Shown: piece by piece, positions 6,674 through 14,926 of the stretch | Numbering within the stretch: position 1 is the stretch's first letter | Layout of the letters: every line of letters begins with the position of its first letter | NCBI GenBank assembly: GCA_024653905.1 | Contig: JANLGZ010000093.1 | Location: forward strand, 1 to 22,162 | Origin: an archaeon | GTDB taxonomy: Archaea > Iainarchaeota > Iainarchaeia > Iainarchaeales > Iainarchaeaceae | Direction of reading: 5' to 3' | DNA: 22,162 nt | Notes under the pieces: generated by a model | What the model was told of the DNA's origin: nothing | The model's database searches: none | The model's input: only the letters and a program-made list of their open reading frames with translations | Translations under genes and position numbers: made by a program

Positions 6674-8743
6674 ATGACTAATTTAAATAATATGATAAAG
6701 GGAATACGCCTTGAAAACTGGAAAACCCATTATAATACAGAACTTGATTTTTCTAAAGGAACCAATGTAATAGTTGGAAAAATGGGAAGCGGGAAGAGCT
6801 CTATAATGGATGCTATTTCTTTCGCATTATATGGAACTTTCCCTACATTAGCCACACGCAAGGTTACTCTGGAAGAAACAATAATGGCAAAACCAAGCAA
6901 ACAGGACACAGCAAAAATAACACTCGAATTTGATTATAATGGCAAGGAATATTCAGTTGAAAGAATCGTAAAAAGAAAAGGAATAAACGAAGGAACCTTG
7001 CGTGAAGCCGGAAAAATTCTTGCTGGCCCAAAAACAACCGAAACAACAAAAAAAATAGAGGAAATACTGGAAGTTTCCTACGAATTATTCAGCAGAGCAA
7101 TTTATTCAGAGCAGAATCAAATAGATTTCTTTTTGAAACTGAACCCTAGCCAAAGAAAGGAAAAATTTGATGAATTATTAGGATTAGATAAATATGAAAA
7201 AGTAAGAACAAATTCGGTTACACTTGCAAACAGACTCAAAAGAACTATTGAAGATAGGAAAAAGTTTTTGCAAGAACAAAAAAACAAAAGCAACCCAAAA
7301 GAACTTGAAGAATATGAAAAAAGAATTTTGGAAAAAGAAAAGGATTTAATTGAGAAAGAAAAGGAAAATTCCGAACTAGAAAAAGAAATAAGCGAAAAGG
7401 AAAAAATCCTAAAGCAATTTGAGGAAAAAGAAAAAGAACACAAATTTTTAAAAGAACTTGAGATTCAAAGCAGAGCAAAAACAGAATCTTTAACGGAGCA
7501 ACTAAAAACAAGCAAAGAAAAATTGAAAGGCACAAAAGCGGAAGAACTCGCAGGGAAAATAAAAGAAAATAAGAAAATTTTAGAAGGAAATGAAAAGGAA
7601 ATTGAAAAAATCGAAAAGGAAATTGAAAAAATCGAAAAAAAAGTTTCCAAAATTAAAGAAGAAATAGCAGTACAGAAAAATAGGTTTAATTCTAATTCAA
7701 AAAGTGTTTCTGCTGCACAAAAACTCGAATCTAATTGTCCTATTTGCAAAAGACCTCTGAGTGAACATGATAAAGAAAAGCTTGAGAAAGAGCTTAAGGA
7801 AGAAGAAGAGAAAATACTGAAAAATACAAAAGAACTAGATTCAGAATTGGAAAAGGAATTAAAAGAATTAAAAAAAATAGAAGAAGAATTGGGGAAAATC
7901 AGCAAGAAAAACGAAGTTATTGAGAAGGAAATTCATGAACTTGAAAGGTTGAAAGAAATTTCTGAAGAACTAAATGAAAAGGAAAAACAAAAAAATAACC
8001 TTGAGAAAGAAACAGAAAAAGTAAGGGAAATGCTGAAAAAAACAGGGTTTGATGAAAAAGAACATGAAAAGCACGAGAAAGAATTTTTAGGCTTAAAAGA
8101 AAAGAGTGCCAAAATAAGGGCTGAAATTTCAAGCGGAAAGGAATTATTGAAAGAACTTAATGAAAGTGTAAAAAGAATAAAAGAAACAGAAAAACAAACC
8201 AAGGAACTTGAAACTAAAATTAAGGGAAATGAAAAAGCAACAGAAAAACTCGCAATCTTTACTTCTGCATTAAAATCCACTCAAGGCGAACTAAGAAACA
8301 TGATGGTGGAAACGGTTAATCAGGCAATGGAGGAAATATGGCCTAGGATTTATCCTTACGAAGATTTTTTGAACGCAAAAATAATCGTGGAAGAAGGAAG
8401 TTATGAGGTAATGGTTAAGCAGAGAAATGAAGAATGGGCAAGAGTAGAAGGAATACTTTCGGGAGGGGAAAGAAGTGCAGTTGCAATAACTCTGAGGATT
8501 GCTATTTCATTAGTATTAACCCAAAACTTAGGGTGGATTATTCTGGATGAACCAACTCATAATCTGGATGTGAACGCGGTTAAAGAATTAAGCGAAACAA
8601 TGAGGAATCATCTTCCTGAATTAATTGAGCAAATTTTTATTATTACTCATGATAAGGAAATGGAAAATGCAGCATCAGGAAAATTATATACTTTAGAACG
8701 AGAAAAAGAAAAAGATGGACCTACAAAAATACTAGGCTTTTAA
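6674..8743 (+). CDS. rad50: Rad50 DNA double-strand-break repair ATPase
   Basis: 689 aa. SMC-like ATPase that with Mre11 tethers and processes DNA ends. In order: Walker A GKMGSGKSS (Lys41), Q-loop YSEQNQ near 145, a Glu/Lys-rich coiled coil to about residue 350, the zinc hook CPIC (355-358) at the exact middle, the return coiled coil to about 555, the ABC signature LSGGE (595-599), Walker B WIILDEP (621-627) with the D-loop THNLD, and the H-loop ITHD (657-660). All catalytic motifs are intact. The arms are short: better-studied archaeal homologues are about 850-900 aa. An alternative ATG is at 6692. The last 12 nt overlap the 3' end of the convergent rps17e. Confidence 0.96.
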   Translation: MTNLNNMIKGIRLENWKTHYNTELDFSKGTNVIVGKMGSGKSSIMDAISFALYGTFPTLATRKVTLEETIMAKPSKQDTAKITLEFDYNGKEYSVERIVKRKGINEGTLREAGKILAGPKTTETTKKIEEILEVSYELFSRAIYSEQNQIDFFLKLNPSQRKEKFDELLGLDKYEKVRTNSVTLANRLKRTIEDRKKFLQEQKNKSNPKELEEYEKRILEKEKDLIEKEKENSELEKEISEKEKILKQFEEKEKEHKFLKELEIQSRAKTESLTEQLKTSKEKLKGTKAEELAGKIKENKKILEGNEKEIEKIEKEIEKIEKKVSKIKEEIAVQKNRFNSNSKSVSAAQKLESNCPICKRPLSEHDKEKLEKELKEEEEKILKNTKELDSELEKELKELKKIEEELGKISKKNEVIEKEIHELERLKEISEELNEKEKQKNNLEKETEKVREMLKKTGFDEKEHEKHEKEFLGLKEKSAKIRAEISSGKELLKELNESVKRIKETEKQTKELETKIKGNEKATEKLAIFTSALKSTQGELRNMMVETVNQAMEEIWPRIYPYEDFLNAKIIVEEGSYEVMVKQRNEEWARVEGILSGGERSAVAITLRIAISLVLTQNLGWIILDEPTHNLDVNAVKELSETMRNHLPELIEQIFIITHDKEMENAASGKLYTLEREKEKDGPTKILGF

Positions 8744-8923
8744 CTGAGCTTTTTTTCTTGCCAAAAAACCAGCAATAAGATTTCTCTGTGATTTGCTCAT
8801 TGGCATTTTAAAAGAATCAATAAATTTTTTAATAGAATCAAAATCTTTTGGCACTTCAGTAGGATAAGTTTGCAAAAGAATATTCGCCTTGCTTTTAATG
8901 TTCTGAGGAACTGCTTTACCCAT
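8732..8923 (-). CDS. rps17e: 30S ribosomal protein eS17
   Basis: 63 aa, the archaeal length. The pattern matches eS17: MGKAVPQNIKSKANILLQTYP at the N-terminus, then DFDSIKKFIDSF, and the SKSQRNLIAGFLARKK block near the C-terminus (the family has S-K-x-x-R-N-x-I-A-G-Y/F). Its ATG directly follows the rpoK stop (TAA then ATG with no gap), so the two are translationally coupled. Its 3' end overlaps rad50 by 12 nt. Confidence 0.92.
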   Translation of the reverse strand: MGKAVPQNIKSKANILLQTYPTEVPKDFDSIKKFIDSFKMPMSKSQRNLIAGFLARKKAQLKA

Positions 8924-9130
8924 TTAAGCCACCTCTATTCTTTCAATATGCCCATCAGGAAATTCTCTTAAAACTGAAATAGGAATAACTTTCTTATCGA
9001 ATTCTTCCTTGGCAATCTCAATCATACTAACTTCCTTTGAAGCTTTAATCATCCCTGGAGCCCCTAATGAAAGCTGTAATGCCCTGGCACTTATAAGCCG
9101 GGTTATTTCAAATCTTGTCAAACCAACCAT
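8924..9130 (-). CDS. rpoK: DNA-directed RNA polymerase subunit RpoK
   Basis: 68 aa. The archaeal homologue of eukaryotic RPB6 and bacterial omega, which stabilises the clamp side of RNA polymerase. The diagnostic sequence runs from LTRFEITRLISARALQLSLGAPGMI to EIAKEEFDKKVIPISVLREFPDGHIERI, the T-R-F-E/GARALQ/GAP/EIA/PI/R-x-x-P-D-G pattern of RpoK. The usual GAR reads SAR here. ATG 9130 has AAGTGAT upstream. First gene of a pair with rps17e. Confidence 0.93.
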   Translation of the reverse strand: MVGLTRFEITRLISARALQLSLGAPGMIKASKEVSMIEIAKEEFDKKVIPISVLREFPDGHIERIEVA

Positions 9131-9193
9131 ATAAAATCACTTAAAATCAGGATTTATTAGTATTTTCTCCACGCAAAGGGTTAAAAACCTGAT

Positions 9194-10690
9194 TCAAAAG
9201 CTTTTAGAGAAGCTCAACAGGCGTTTATCAACCCTGTAAAGATCCCTAAACTCTTTAGACGCAGACATAAAAGAAGAAGAATCAACTAAAGCAGTAGAAT
9301 CCTTAAAAGTAACCCTTGTTTGAGAATTTTTAGCTATTTCCTCAAAATCCTTCAAAACTAAGCTATTAATGGATTCTAAACCAATCGCAAAATCCTTGTT
9401 AAAAAATCGCCCGGAAGAATTTGTAAGCAATTTAGGAAAGGAAGACAAAAGCCTAGAAATTGTTTTATCTAAGGTTTTTCTATAATGATGCCCTGGCTTG
9501 GATTCTAAAAATTGAGAAAAAAACAGACCTTCAGAAGCAACAACAGAACTGCTTTCTTTCTCAACAACCAAATCCAAAATAAGCAGGGATTCATACAAAC
9601 GATTGATTTCTGAAGAAAAAGCACTCTCTTTTTTCACACAAAACCAAGAGGGGGTTTCCTGAGAAACTATTTTCACTAAACCTTCCTGCTCAAGCTTTAA
9701 AGCATCAGCTAAAAGAATATTTCCAAAAGAATTTCTTGAAAACGGACCTGAAGGATACACCTCCAAAAAATATTCTCTTTTTCTTTTTTCACGCAAATGC
9801 ATTTCATTATTTGAAAAATGATAAGCTTCAGCCCAATTGCTTGAAACAGAATCAAAGTAAAAAGATTCCCTCAAAAAATTAACCCTAACCAATGAAGAAG
9901 GGAGAATGTTTTTTGCTTCCTTACCCCATGGTTTGCAACAACTACAATTAATTGTTTCAAAACCAAGATTGTTGAATGGTCTTGAAGCCATTATTGAAAT
10001 CATTTTTGAAAAATCAATAACGGATTTTTTGTGAACGGGTTTTAAACCAGTATTGTTTCCAGGCACACCAATAGGAATCGGTTTTTCACTGAGAAAAAAA
10101 ATGTTTTCGGTAAAAATCTCCTCAAGAGATTTATCTTCTTCTCTTCCCATTAAAGGAATTCTTAACAGTTTTGAAAAAACTATTTTTTCAATTGTTTCTT
10201 TAGCAAGAGACTTATTGTTCAATAATAAAGAAGCAACTGTTTCTTCCAGAGAATCTGAAAGAAAATCCATTGAAACATCAGGAAAATCAGTTGTTTGAGT
10301 TTTTTCAAATTCGGAATCTGAAAAATTGAAAGAATCAAAATAACTCCATTTTTCCCCCAATAAAAATTGTCTTTCCGGTTCTATTAAGTTTGAGCGGAAA
10401 TTAAAAAAATTATTTAAAAGATTATTTACTTTTTTTAAATCTGAAAAAGTTGCGGCAAAAATAGTTGCAATGTTTCCCTTAAAATCTATCTTTAGTTTTC
10501 TTACATCATAATCTTCTAAAGCTTCAAGTAAATTTCCTCTGGAAATTTTTTCAAGGGGAAGATGCATCTTTGGAAAAAAAGAATATTTTCTGGAAGCCTT
10601 ATCATTCTTTCTGGAAAACTCTGCAGTAATCTGTCTTTTATCAGGAGTATAGGTAACCCTGCTCAAGAACAATTGCGTATTGTGGAGCAT
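9194..10690 (-). CDS. Unknown 498-aa archaeal protein with a CSCC cluster
   Basis: I cannot name this protein with confidence. The first 120 residues (TYTPDKRQITAEF, YSFFPKMHLP, then LIEPERQFLLGEKWSYFDSF) look like a beta-rich domain that recalls the N-terminal domain of archaeal family B DNA polymerases; the EPERQFL/WSYFDSF block may belong to the uncharacterised DUF530 family (from memory, unverified). The centre has INCSCCKPWGKEAKN with Cys249, Cys251 and Cys252, a possible metal site. The C-terminal half is helical (LADALKLEQEGLVKIV). No polymerase or nuclease catalytic motif is seen and there is no signal peptide. ATG 10690 sits about 24 bp from the TATA of promoter copy B, so it is probably leaderless. 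Confidence 0.75.
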   Translation of the reverse strand: MLHNTQLFLSRVTYTPDKRQITAEFSRKNDKASRKYSFFPKMHLPLEKISRGNLLEALEDYDVRKLKIDFKGNIATIFAATFSDLKKVNNLLNNFFNFRSNLIEPERQFLLGEKWSYFDSFNFSDSEFEKTQTTDFPDVSMDFLSDSLEETVASLLLNNKSLAKETIEKIVFSKLLRIPLMGREEDKSLEEIFTENIFFLSEKPIPIGVPGNNTGLKPVHKKSVIDFSKMISIMASRPFNNLGFETINCSCCKPWGKEAKNILPSSLVRVNFLRESFYFDSVSSNWAEAYHFSNNEMHLREKRKREYFLEVYPSGPFSRNSFGNILLADALKLEQEGLVKIVSQETPSWFCVKKESAFSSEINRLYESLLILDLVVEKESSSVVASEGLFFSQFLESKPGHHYRKTLDKTISRLLSSFPKLLTNSSGRFFNKDFAIGLESINSLVLKDFEEIAKNSQTRVTFKDSTALVDSSSFMSASKEFRDLYRVDKRLLSFSKSF

Positions 10691-10710
10691 ACTAAACCTT
10701 TGGATTCCGC

Positions 10711-10747
10711 TTTAAAAAGCGTTTTTAAGGGGTACATTGCCGGTGCG
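10711..10747 (-). promoter_or_regulatory. CGCACCGGCAAT promoter element, copy B, with TATA box
   Basis: Minus-strand CGCACCGGCAAT (10736-10747), then GTACCCCTTAAAA, then TTTAAA (10711-10716) 19 bp after the core. The TATA is centred about 24 bp before ATG 10690 of the unknown 498-aa gene. Confidence 0.72.
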
Positions 10748-10812
10748 AGCCACTTGCTTGCGACTGTAGAGCGTCCACCGTCAGTAGGCCAGTTCAATGT
10801 GCAATGCGAATT
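10748..10812. other. GC-rich intergenic island, possibly structured
   Basis: Part of the 153-bp gap between the CaCA antiporter and the 498-aa gene. Including the neighbouring element, 10737-10809 is about 57% G+C, against AT-rich surroundings. It contains GCAATG (10801-10806) as an inverted match to CATTGC (10735-10740), and GGTG/CACC complementarity inside. It could be a structured leader, a small RNA or imported DNA. No ORF in it looks real. Confidence 0.35.
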
Positions 10813-10843
10813 AAAATTGTGATGCAAACCTAATTTTTTAAAA

Positions 10844-11983
10844 TCAAAACACGGAAAGGTAAGTAATGAAAACAAACGCTGCATAAATTACGAGAAACAA
10901 ACTCGCCTCGGCTTTATTGATATCGTGGTTACGACTGATTGCAAACCACAGAACTGCAGAAATGAAAAGCATGAAAAACATTGGAACAAGAATTTCTGAA
11001 AATGAAAAAACCAGAGTTGATAAGACTGACGTTGAACCGATTACAAGAAGAATATTAGAAATATTAGAACCTATTATATTGCCAATTAGAATATCAAAAT
11101 ACCCTTTTCTTGCAGAGGAAATAGTTACACCAAGTTCTGGAAGAGATGTCCCTATTGCCACGAGGAAAAGTCCAATAAGAGAAGATGAAATATTGAAAAA
11201 ATTCGCTATACCTATTGCACCATCAATAAGAATCTGAGCACCATATATAACTCCTGCACCGCTGATTACAAGAATTACTGCCTGATTAATAAAAACCGAA
11301 AGAAACTCATTGCTGAAAATATTTTTTGCTTCGGTTTTCTCACTGGAATCTATTCTTTTTCCTATTTTTTCCTCAAACTTATTTCCATCAAAACCCAGAA
11401 TCTTTTTATATGTTGCAGGATCAATACCTACCTGCATTATTCTGAAATAAGTTTTGAGATTGAAAACCTGAAAAGGTTCTGTCCCAAAAAATTGTTTTAA
11501 AAAACGATTAATAGAAAAAATGCTTTCAAATTTCTTCAAAATTCCAAACAAAAATAACATGTAAAAAGCAAACAAAACAACAAATATTGTTCCTTCAAAA
11601 AAAGAAATCACGCCATCAATTGCAAAATAAAAAAACATCGCAGAAACCATGAGCATTATGAACAAATCTTTTTCAAGAGCTTTCTTATCAACCTTTATTG
11701 TGCCAACAAACAAAGCAGTGAAACCTAAAATGAGCGCAATGTTGGCAATATTTGAACCAACCACTGTTCCAATTGCAAGATCAGGAGCTCCTTCAAAAGC
11801 AGCGAAAAGAGATGAAACTATTTCTGGAAGAGATGTTCCGATAGAAACAATAGTGAGACCAATTACTAAATCACTTATTCCTAAAAGTTTTGCAACTTTA
11901 GCCGCAGCATCAACAAAAAAATCAGCAGATTTTATAAGTAAAATAATGCCTATTGCAAACAGCAAAACTGATTCCAAAGCCAT
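10844..11983 (-). CDS. Calcium/sodium antiporter (CaCA family, YrbG-like)
   Basis: 379 aa integral membrane protein with about ten hydrophobic helices. Both CaCA alpha repeats are present: GLTIVSIGTSLPEIVSSL with DLAIGTVVGSNIANI (about residues 42-83), and GLFLVAIGTSLPELGVTISSA with DILIGNIIGSNISNILLVIG in the second half. Each carries the conserved GTSLPE glutamate that binds the cation. The hydrophilic loop between halves (about 150-230, containing KTYFRIMQVGIDPATYKK) is longer than in minimal prokaryotic exchangers of about 320 aa. It follows herA in the same direction with a 49-nt gap. Confidence 0.92.
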   Translation of the reverse strand: MALESVLLFAIGIILLIKSADFFVDAAAKVAKLLGISDLVIGLTIVSIGTSLPEIVSSLFAAFEGAPDLAIGTVVGSNIANIALILGFTALFVGTIKVDKKALEKDLFIMLMVSAMFFYFAIDGVISFFEGTIFVVLFAFYMLFLFGILKKFESIFSINRFLKQFFGTEPFQVFNLKTYFRIMQVGIDPATYKKILGFDGNKFEEKIGKRIDSSEKTEAKNIFSNEFLSVFINQAVILVISGAGVIYGAQILIDGAIGIANFFNISSSLIGLFLVAIGTSLPELGVTISSARKGYFDILIGNIIGSNISNILLVIGSTSVLSTLVFSFSEILVPMFFMLFISAVLWFAISRNHDINKAEASLFLVIYAAFVFITYLSVF

Positions 11984-12032
11984 GCAAAGAAAAACGAAGA
12001 ATTAGTTAATAATAATAGCTTTTAAGAAAAAA

Positions 12033-14585
12033 TTATAATAAATCCTCAATATCTTTTTGCGAAACTTCCTTTATTTCCTCAAACTCAACAGACGCCTGTT
12101 CAAGAGATTTTTCGTGCATTGAAGGCTGAGAAAGCCTTTTTCTAACCTTGAAAAAAACAGGATAATTCACAGCTTCTCCAACCAAAAGAGCTTCGCCTGT
12201 TCTAAGAGAAGTAATCATATCAATGCTTCTTGAATCAAGACCTTCACTTGTTTCACCTATATGTTTCAAATCATAAGGATTGGTTACTCTAAGAATAAGA
12301 TGAGTATTGCATTGAGAGAGAGCAGTTGTTGAAAGATTAATTGGCCTTTGCGAAACAAGGCATATTGAAGCACCAAACTTTCTCCCCTCTCTTGCAATAG
12401 TTTCGATAATGCTTCTGCTAATAGCTGCTTCTTTTGAAGCACCCTCAGGGCAATTCCCAGTTACAAATAATTTACCGTTTCTTCGAGCTATAAATGCCCC
12501 GTGTTTTATTGTGATATCCCAAACTTTTCCGACATAATGTTCTTTTTGAATTTTTTTGACAAATGAAAACTTTCTTTTAAATGAAACCAGAACTTTTGTT
12601 TGTCCATTTTGCGGTACTTTTTTTACAATAGCTGAAAACCCTAACCTAAAACAAAGTTCCTGAAAGTCATCTGCTAACCCTATATTGTGACCAACATAAA
12701 ATATCACGTAATCATGACCGTTCTTTGAAGTTTGAATTGAACCATCACCTTCAACTAAAGAATCAAACAATATTTTCAACTGTTTTTCAGAAGCTTGTTC
12801 CAACAATTCCCTAGGTATTCTGTTAGAATTATCCTGAAGCCACAAATTAATTTCATCAGAATATTTTTTTCCGAGATAAAAAATATTTTCTTCACTAGCA
12901 GCAAGTTCTCGATTTTGAATAAATCTTTTCTTTTTAGTTCTAGTGTATAAACTTGAATTAGGAAATCTAGCGCCAATTGTTTTTTTCATTTTCTGAAAAA
13001 TTATTTGTTTAGAACTTGATTGAGAAATCTCGTATGAATAAGAGTCTTTAAATCTGTGTAAAGTTCCATCAGTTACAATCCAACCAATAACTTTTATGAG
13101 GTCATCATCTATAATACACTCAGAAATACTTTCAGGCAATACGAAAACAGGAATTCTGCAACCGGATGGAAGATCTTTAGCAAAAACAAATTTTGTGTCA
13201 GACCATTTCCATTTTCTTTCTTCACCAGTTGTTCTCGTGTTACATAAAACTCTATGATCTGGAGTTACTAATGCATCTATACTATCTTCATTGTAGAGCT
13301 TAATCATCTCACCATTATAATCTTTAATAAGAACTCTTTCTATTGAGTTAGGTTCCAACTTCCCTGAATTAGTATAAGAAAAAGCCAAATCCCCTTTATT
13401 AATTTCCAAATAATTTTTCCATCCTGTCGGAGTTAAAATTTCAGTATCCTCACTTAAACAAAACTGATGGGCTTCTTCCACTATCATTGTGAAAGGACAA
13501 ATTCTGTTATTGCGCCTTTCATTGAAAAGTTTTCTGGCAAAATAAGAAACAATAATCTGCTTTTTTTTCATATCAACAACATCACTCAAATCAATAATTG
13601 TAAGTTCACCAGGTCTAACCAAATCATTGATACTTGGATTATCTGTTTTTCCAAAAAGATTTAATTGTTCCAAAGAAACAATCCAACCAATCAAAGCTTG
13701 CTTTGTTACCTCTTTCATTTCCGCATCTTTAATAATCTCAGATTTTACTGCGTTAAAATCAAAAGGACCCAAACCATCTTTCATTTCATTTCTTAATTTT
13801 ATAAAAACTTTTCCAAGATCTCTTCTTTGAGGACCAGACATTGAAGGAACCATTGCTGCAATAGCCCCCACAGAAAGCTTGGAAACACCAATGCTTATTT
13901 CAGAAGCTTTTACAAACTTTGTTTTGGAAGAAAAATCCTTGAACTCTGAACCTTTAACTGGTTCAGCAAAACTCCTGTATTCTCCATGCGCATCCATAAG
14001 CAAAACTGCTAAACGCCCATCTTCTTTTTTTCTGATTAAAAGTTCCTCAAGTAAAACAGAAATCGTGTAACTTTTTCCCGCACCACTCATTGCAAGAACG
14101 GCCAAATGCTTTTGAAATAATCTTGAAAGATTAAGTTTAACGGAAACATCATGATGATCTATTTCCCCAAGAAGCAAACCTTTTTCCAAATCCAAACCCA
14201 AAAAACTTTCAAGAGTTTCTTTAGAAGCAACCCTTACTTTTGCTCCTGGTGAAGGCGGAAAGGAAGAACGCTTAATCATACCCTTATCATAAACCCCAAG
14301 AGGTCTTGTTTTTGCTAAAAGAAATTCCCATTCATGAGTGGGAAATTGCTCGAATAATTTTGTCCCTGAACTTTCAAATTCCTTTACTGATTCTACTCTT
14401 TCAAAATAACGGTTCGTTTTAACAACATCAGTAACTAACGCCACAAGAGTGCCTTCTTTGTAATCTAATTCAACAAACATTCCCCTGTGAATGGTTCCTG
14501 AATAAACAACAAAATCCAAAGAGCTTGGAGAAGGACCATCAGGAGTGGAAATTACTGTTCCGATTTCTTCAGTTTTTTTAATCAT
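12033..14585 (-). CDS. herA: HerA bipolar DNA helicase/translocase, interrupted by an intein
   Basis: 850 aa precursor; the exteins total 514 aa, the normal HerA size. HerA is a hexameric FtsK/HerA ATPase that powers the NurA nuclease for end resection with Mre11-Rad50. The HAS-type beta-barrel covers residues about 1-90 (EIGTVISTPDGPSPSSLDFVV at the start). Walker A is LAMSGAGKSYT (Lys171), Walker B is MIVEEAH (367-373). After the intein come the extein segment CPEGASKEA and the sensor SQRPINLSTTALSQCNTHLILR. The intein occupies 376-711. ATG 14585 overlaps the stop of the zinc-ribbon gene by 8 nt (AATGATTAA), so translation is coupled to the nurA-zinc ribbon chain. Confidence 0.95.
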   Translation of the reverse strand: MIKKTEEIGTVISTPDGPSPSSLDFVVYSGTIHRGMFVELDYKEGTLVALVTDVVKTNRYFERVESVKEFESSGTKLFEQFPTHEWEFLLAKTRPLGVYDKGMIKRSSFPPSPGAKVRVASKETLESFLGLDLEKGLLLGEIDHHDVSVKLNLSRLFQKHLAVLAMSGAGKSYTISVLLEELLIRKKEDGRLAVLLMDAHGEYRSFAEPVKGSEFKDFSSKTKFVKASEISIGVSKLSVGAIAAMVPSMSGPQRRDLGKVFIKLRNEMKDGLGPFDFNAVKSEIIKDAEMKEVTKQALIGWIVSLEQLNLFGKTDNPSINDLVRPGELTIIDLSDVVDMKKKQIIVSYFARKLFNERRNNRICPFTMIVEEAHQFCLSEDTEILTPTGWKNYLEINKGDLAFSYTNSGKLEPNSIERVLIKDYNGEMIKLYNEDSIDALVTPDHRVLCNTRTTGEERKWKWSDTKFVFAKDLPSGCRIPVFVLPESISECIIDDDLIKVIGWIVTDGTLHRFKDSYSYEISQSSSKQIIFQKMKKTIGARFPNSSLYTRTKKKRFIQNRELAASEENIFYLGKKYSDEINLWLQDNSNRIPRELLEQASEKQLKILFDSLVEGDGSIQTSKNGHDYVIFYVGHNIGLADDFQELCFRLGFSAIVKKVPQNGQTKVLVSFKRKFSFVKKIQKEHYVGKVWDITIKHGAFIARRNGKLFVTGNCPEGASKEAAISRSIIETIAREGRKFGASICLVSQRPINLSTTALSQCNTHLILRVTNPYDLKHIGETSEGLDSRSIDMITSLRTGEALLVGEAVNYPVFFKVRKRLSQPSMHEKSLEQASVEFEEIKEVSQKDIEDLL
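12453..13460 (-). mobile_element. Intein with LAGLIDADG homing endonuclease inside HerA
   Basis: 336 aa (HerA residues 376-711). N-terminal splice block CLSEDTEILTPTGW (Cys1) and block B VTPDHRVL with the expected T-x-x-H. Two LAGLIDADG-type blocks, VIGWIVTDGTL and LFDSLVEGDGS, both keep the catalytic Asp, so the endonuclease may still be active. Block F is GKVWDITIKHGAFIARRNG, and the end is FVTGN followed by Cys+1 of the extein. The penultimate residue is Gly rather than the usual His. Insertion is immediately after Walker B (EEAHQF/CPEGAS). Frame, lengths and splice-junction residues all fit removal of exactly 336 codons. Confidence 0.93.
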
Positions 14586-14766
14586 TCTTTTTTCCCTCTA
14601 AAAAATTTTCCCACTCTTTTTTTGAAGATTCAATCGGCAATTCAAAAGTTTTGCAATCCAAACATTCAACCCTGCTGTCGATTATACCCATAGAATAATA
14701 CGGTTTTATGTTTGTAGAACCGCAATTGGAACAAAAGGTTACTTTCTTTTTTCCTTCCTGAGTCAT
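14578..14766 (-). CDS. Zinc-ribbon small protein upstream of HerA
   Basis: 62 aa. Two CxxC knuckles, FCSNCGS (12-18) and VECLDCKT (34-41), form a zinc ribbon; the acidic/basic C-terminal tail is WENFLEGKKND. Its ATG overlaps the stop of the preceding 38-aa ribbon gene (ATGA), and its own stop overlaps the herA start. It has no recognisable catalytic residues; a protein- or nucleic-acid-binding accessory role to HerA/NurA is inferred from position only. Confidence 0.75.
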   Translation of the reverse strand: MTQEGKKKVTFCSNCGSTNIKPYYSMGIIDSRVECLDCKTFELPIESSKKEWENFLEGKKND

Positions 14767-14879
14767 GTAAAATCACCCATAGGGTTTCCTTCAAAACCGC
14801 ATTTAGTGCATTTTTTTTGTTTCCCTTTTTCTAAAGAAAGCTCTTCAAACGAATCATTACCGCATTTTGGACACAACAT
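14763..14879 (-). CDS. 38-aa mini zinc-ribbon protein between nurA and the next zinc ribbon
   Basis: 38 aa: MLCPKCGNDSFEELS, then CTKCGFEGNP. It has two CPxCG-type knuckles (C3/C6 and C24/C27), the minimal zinc ribbon size known from archaeal small zinc proteins. A GGTGTTG site lies about 7 nt before ATG 14879. The stop TGA (14763-14765) overlaps the next ATG (14764-14766). It is short enough to be missed by ordinary gene calling. Confidence 0.7.
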   Translation of the reverse strand: MLCPKCGNDSFEELSLEKGKQKKCTKCGFEGNPMGDFT

Positions 14880-14926
14880 TTTCAACACCCTAATAACATC
14901 TTACTTTTACCTATATCATTCTTACC

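Noticed and set aside
7117..8280. Several Phe/Ser-rich reading frames opposite rad50
   Set aside because: They are antisense images of the Glu/Lys-rich coiled coil.
10663..10884. 73-aa minus-strand reading frame between the antiporter and the 498-aa gene
   Set aside because: Overlaps both genes, covers promoter element B and lacks a ribosome site; composition is not protein-like.
10925..10949. GTGGTT/AACCAC inverted repeat
   Set aside because: Lies within the antiporter coding sequence and is short; likely chance.
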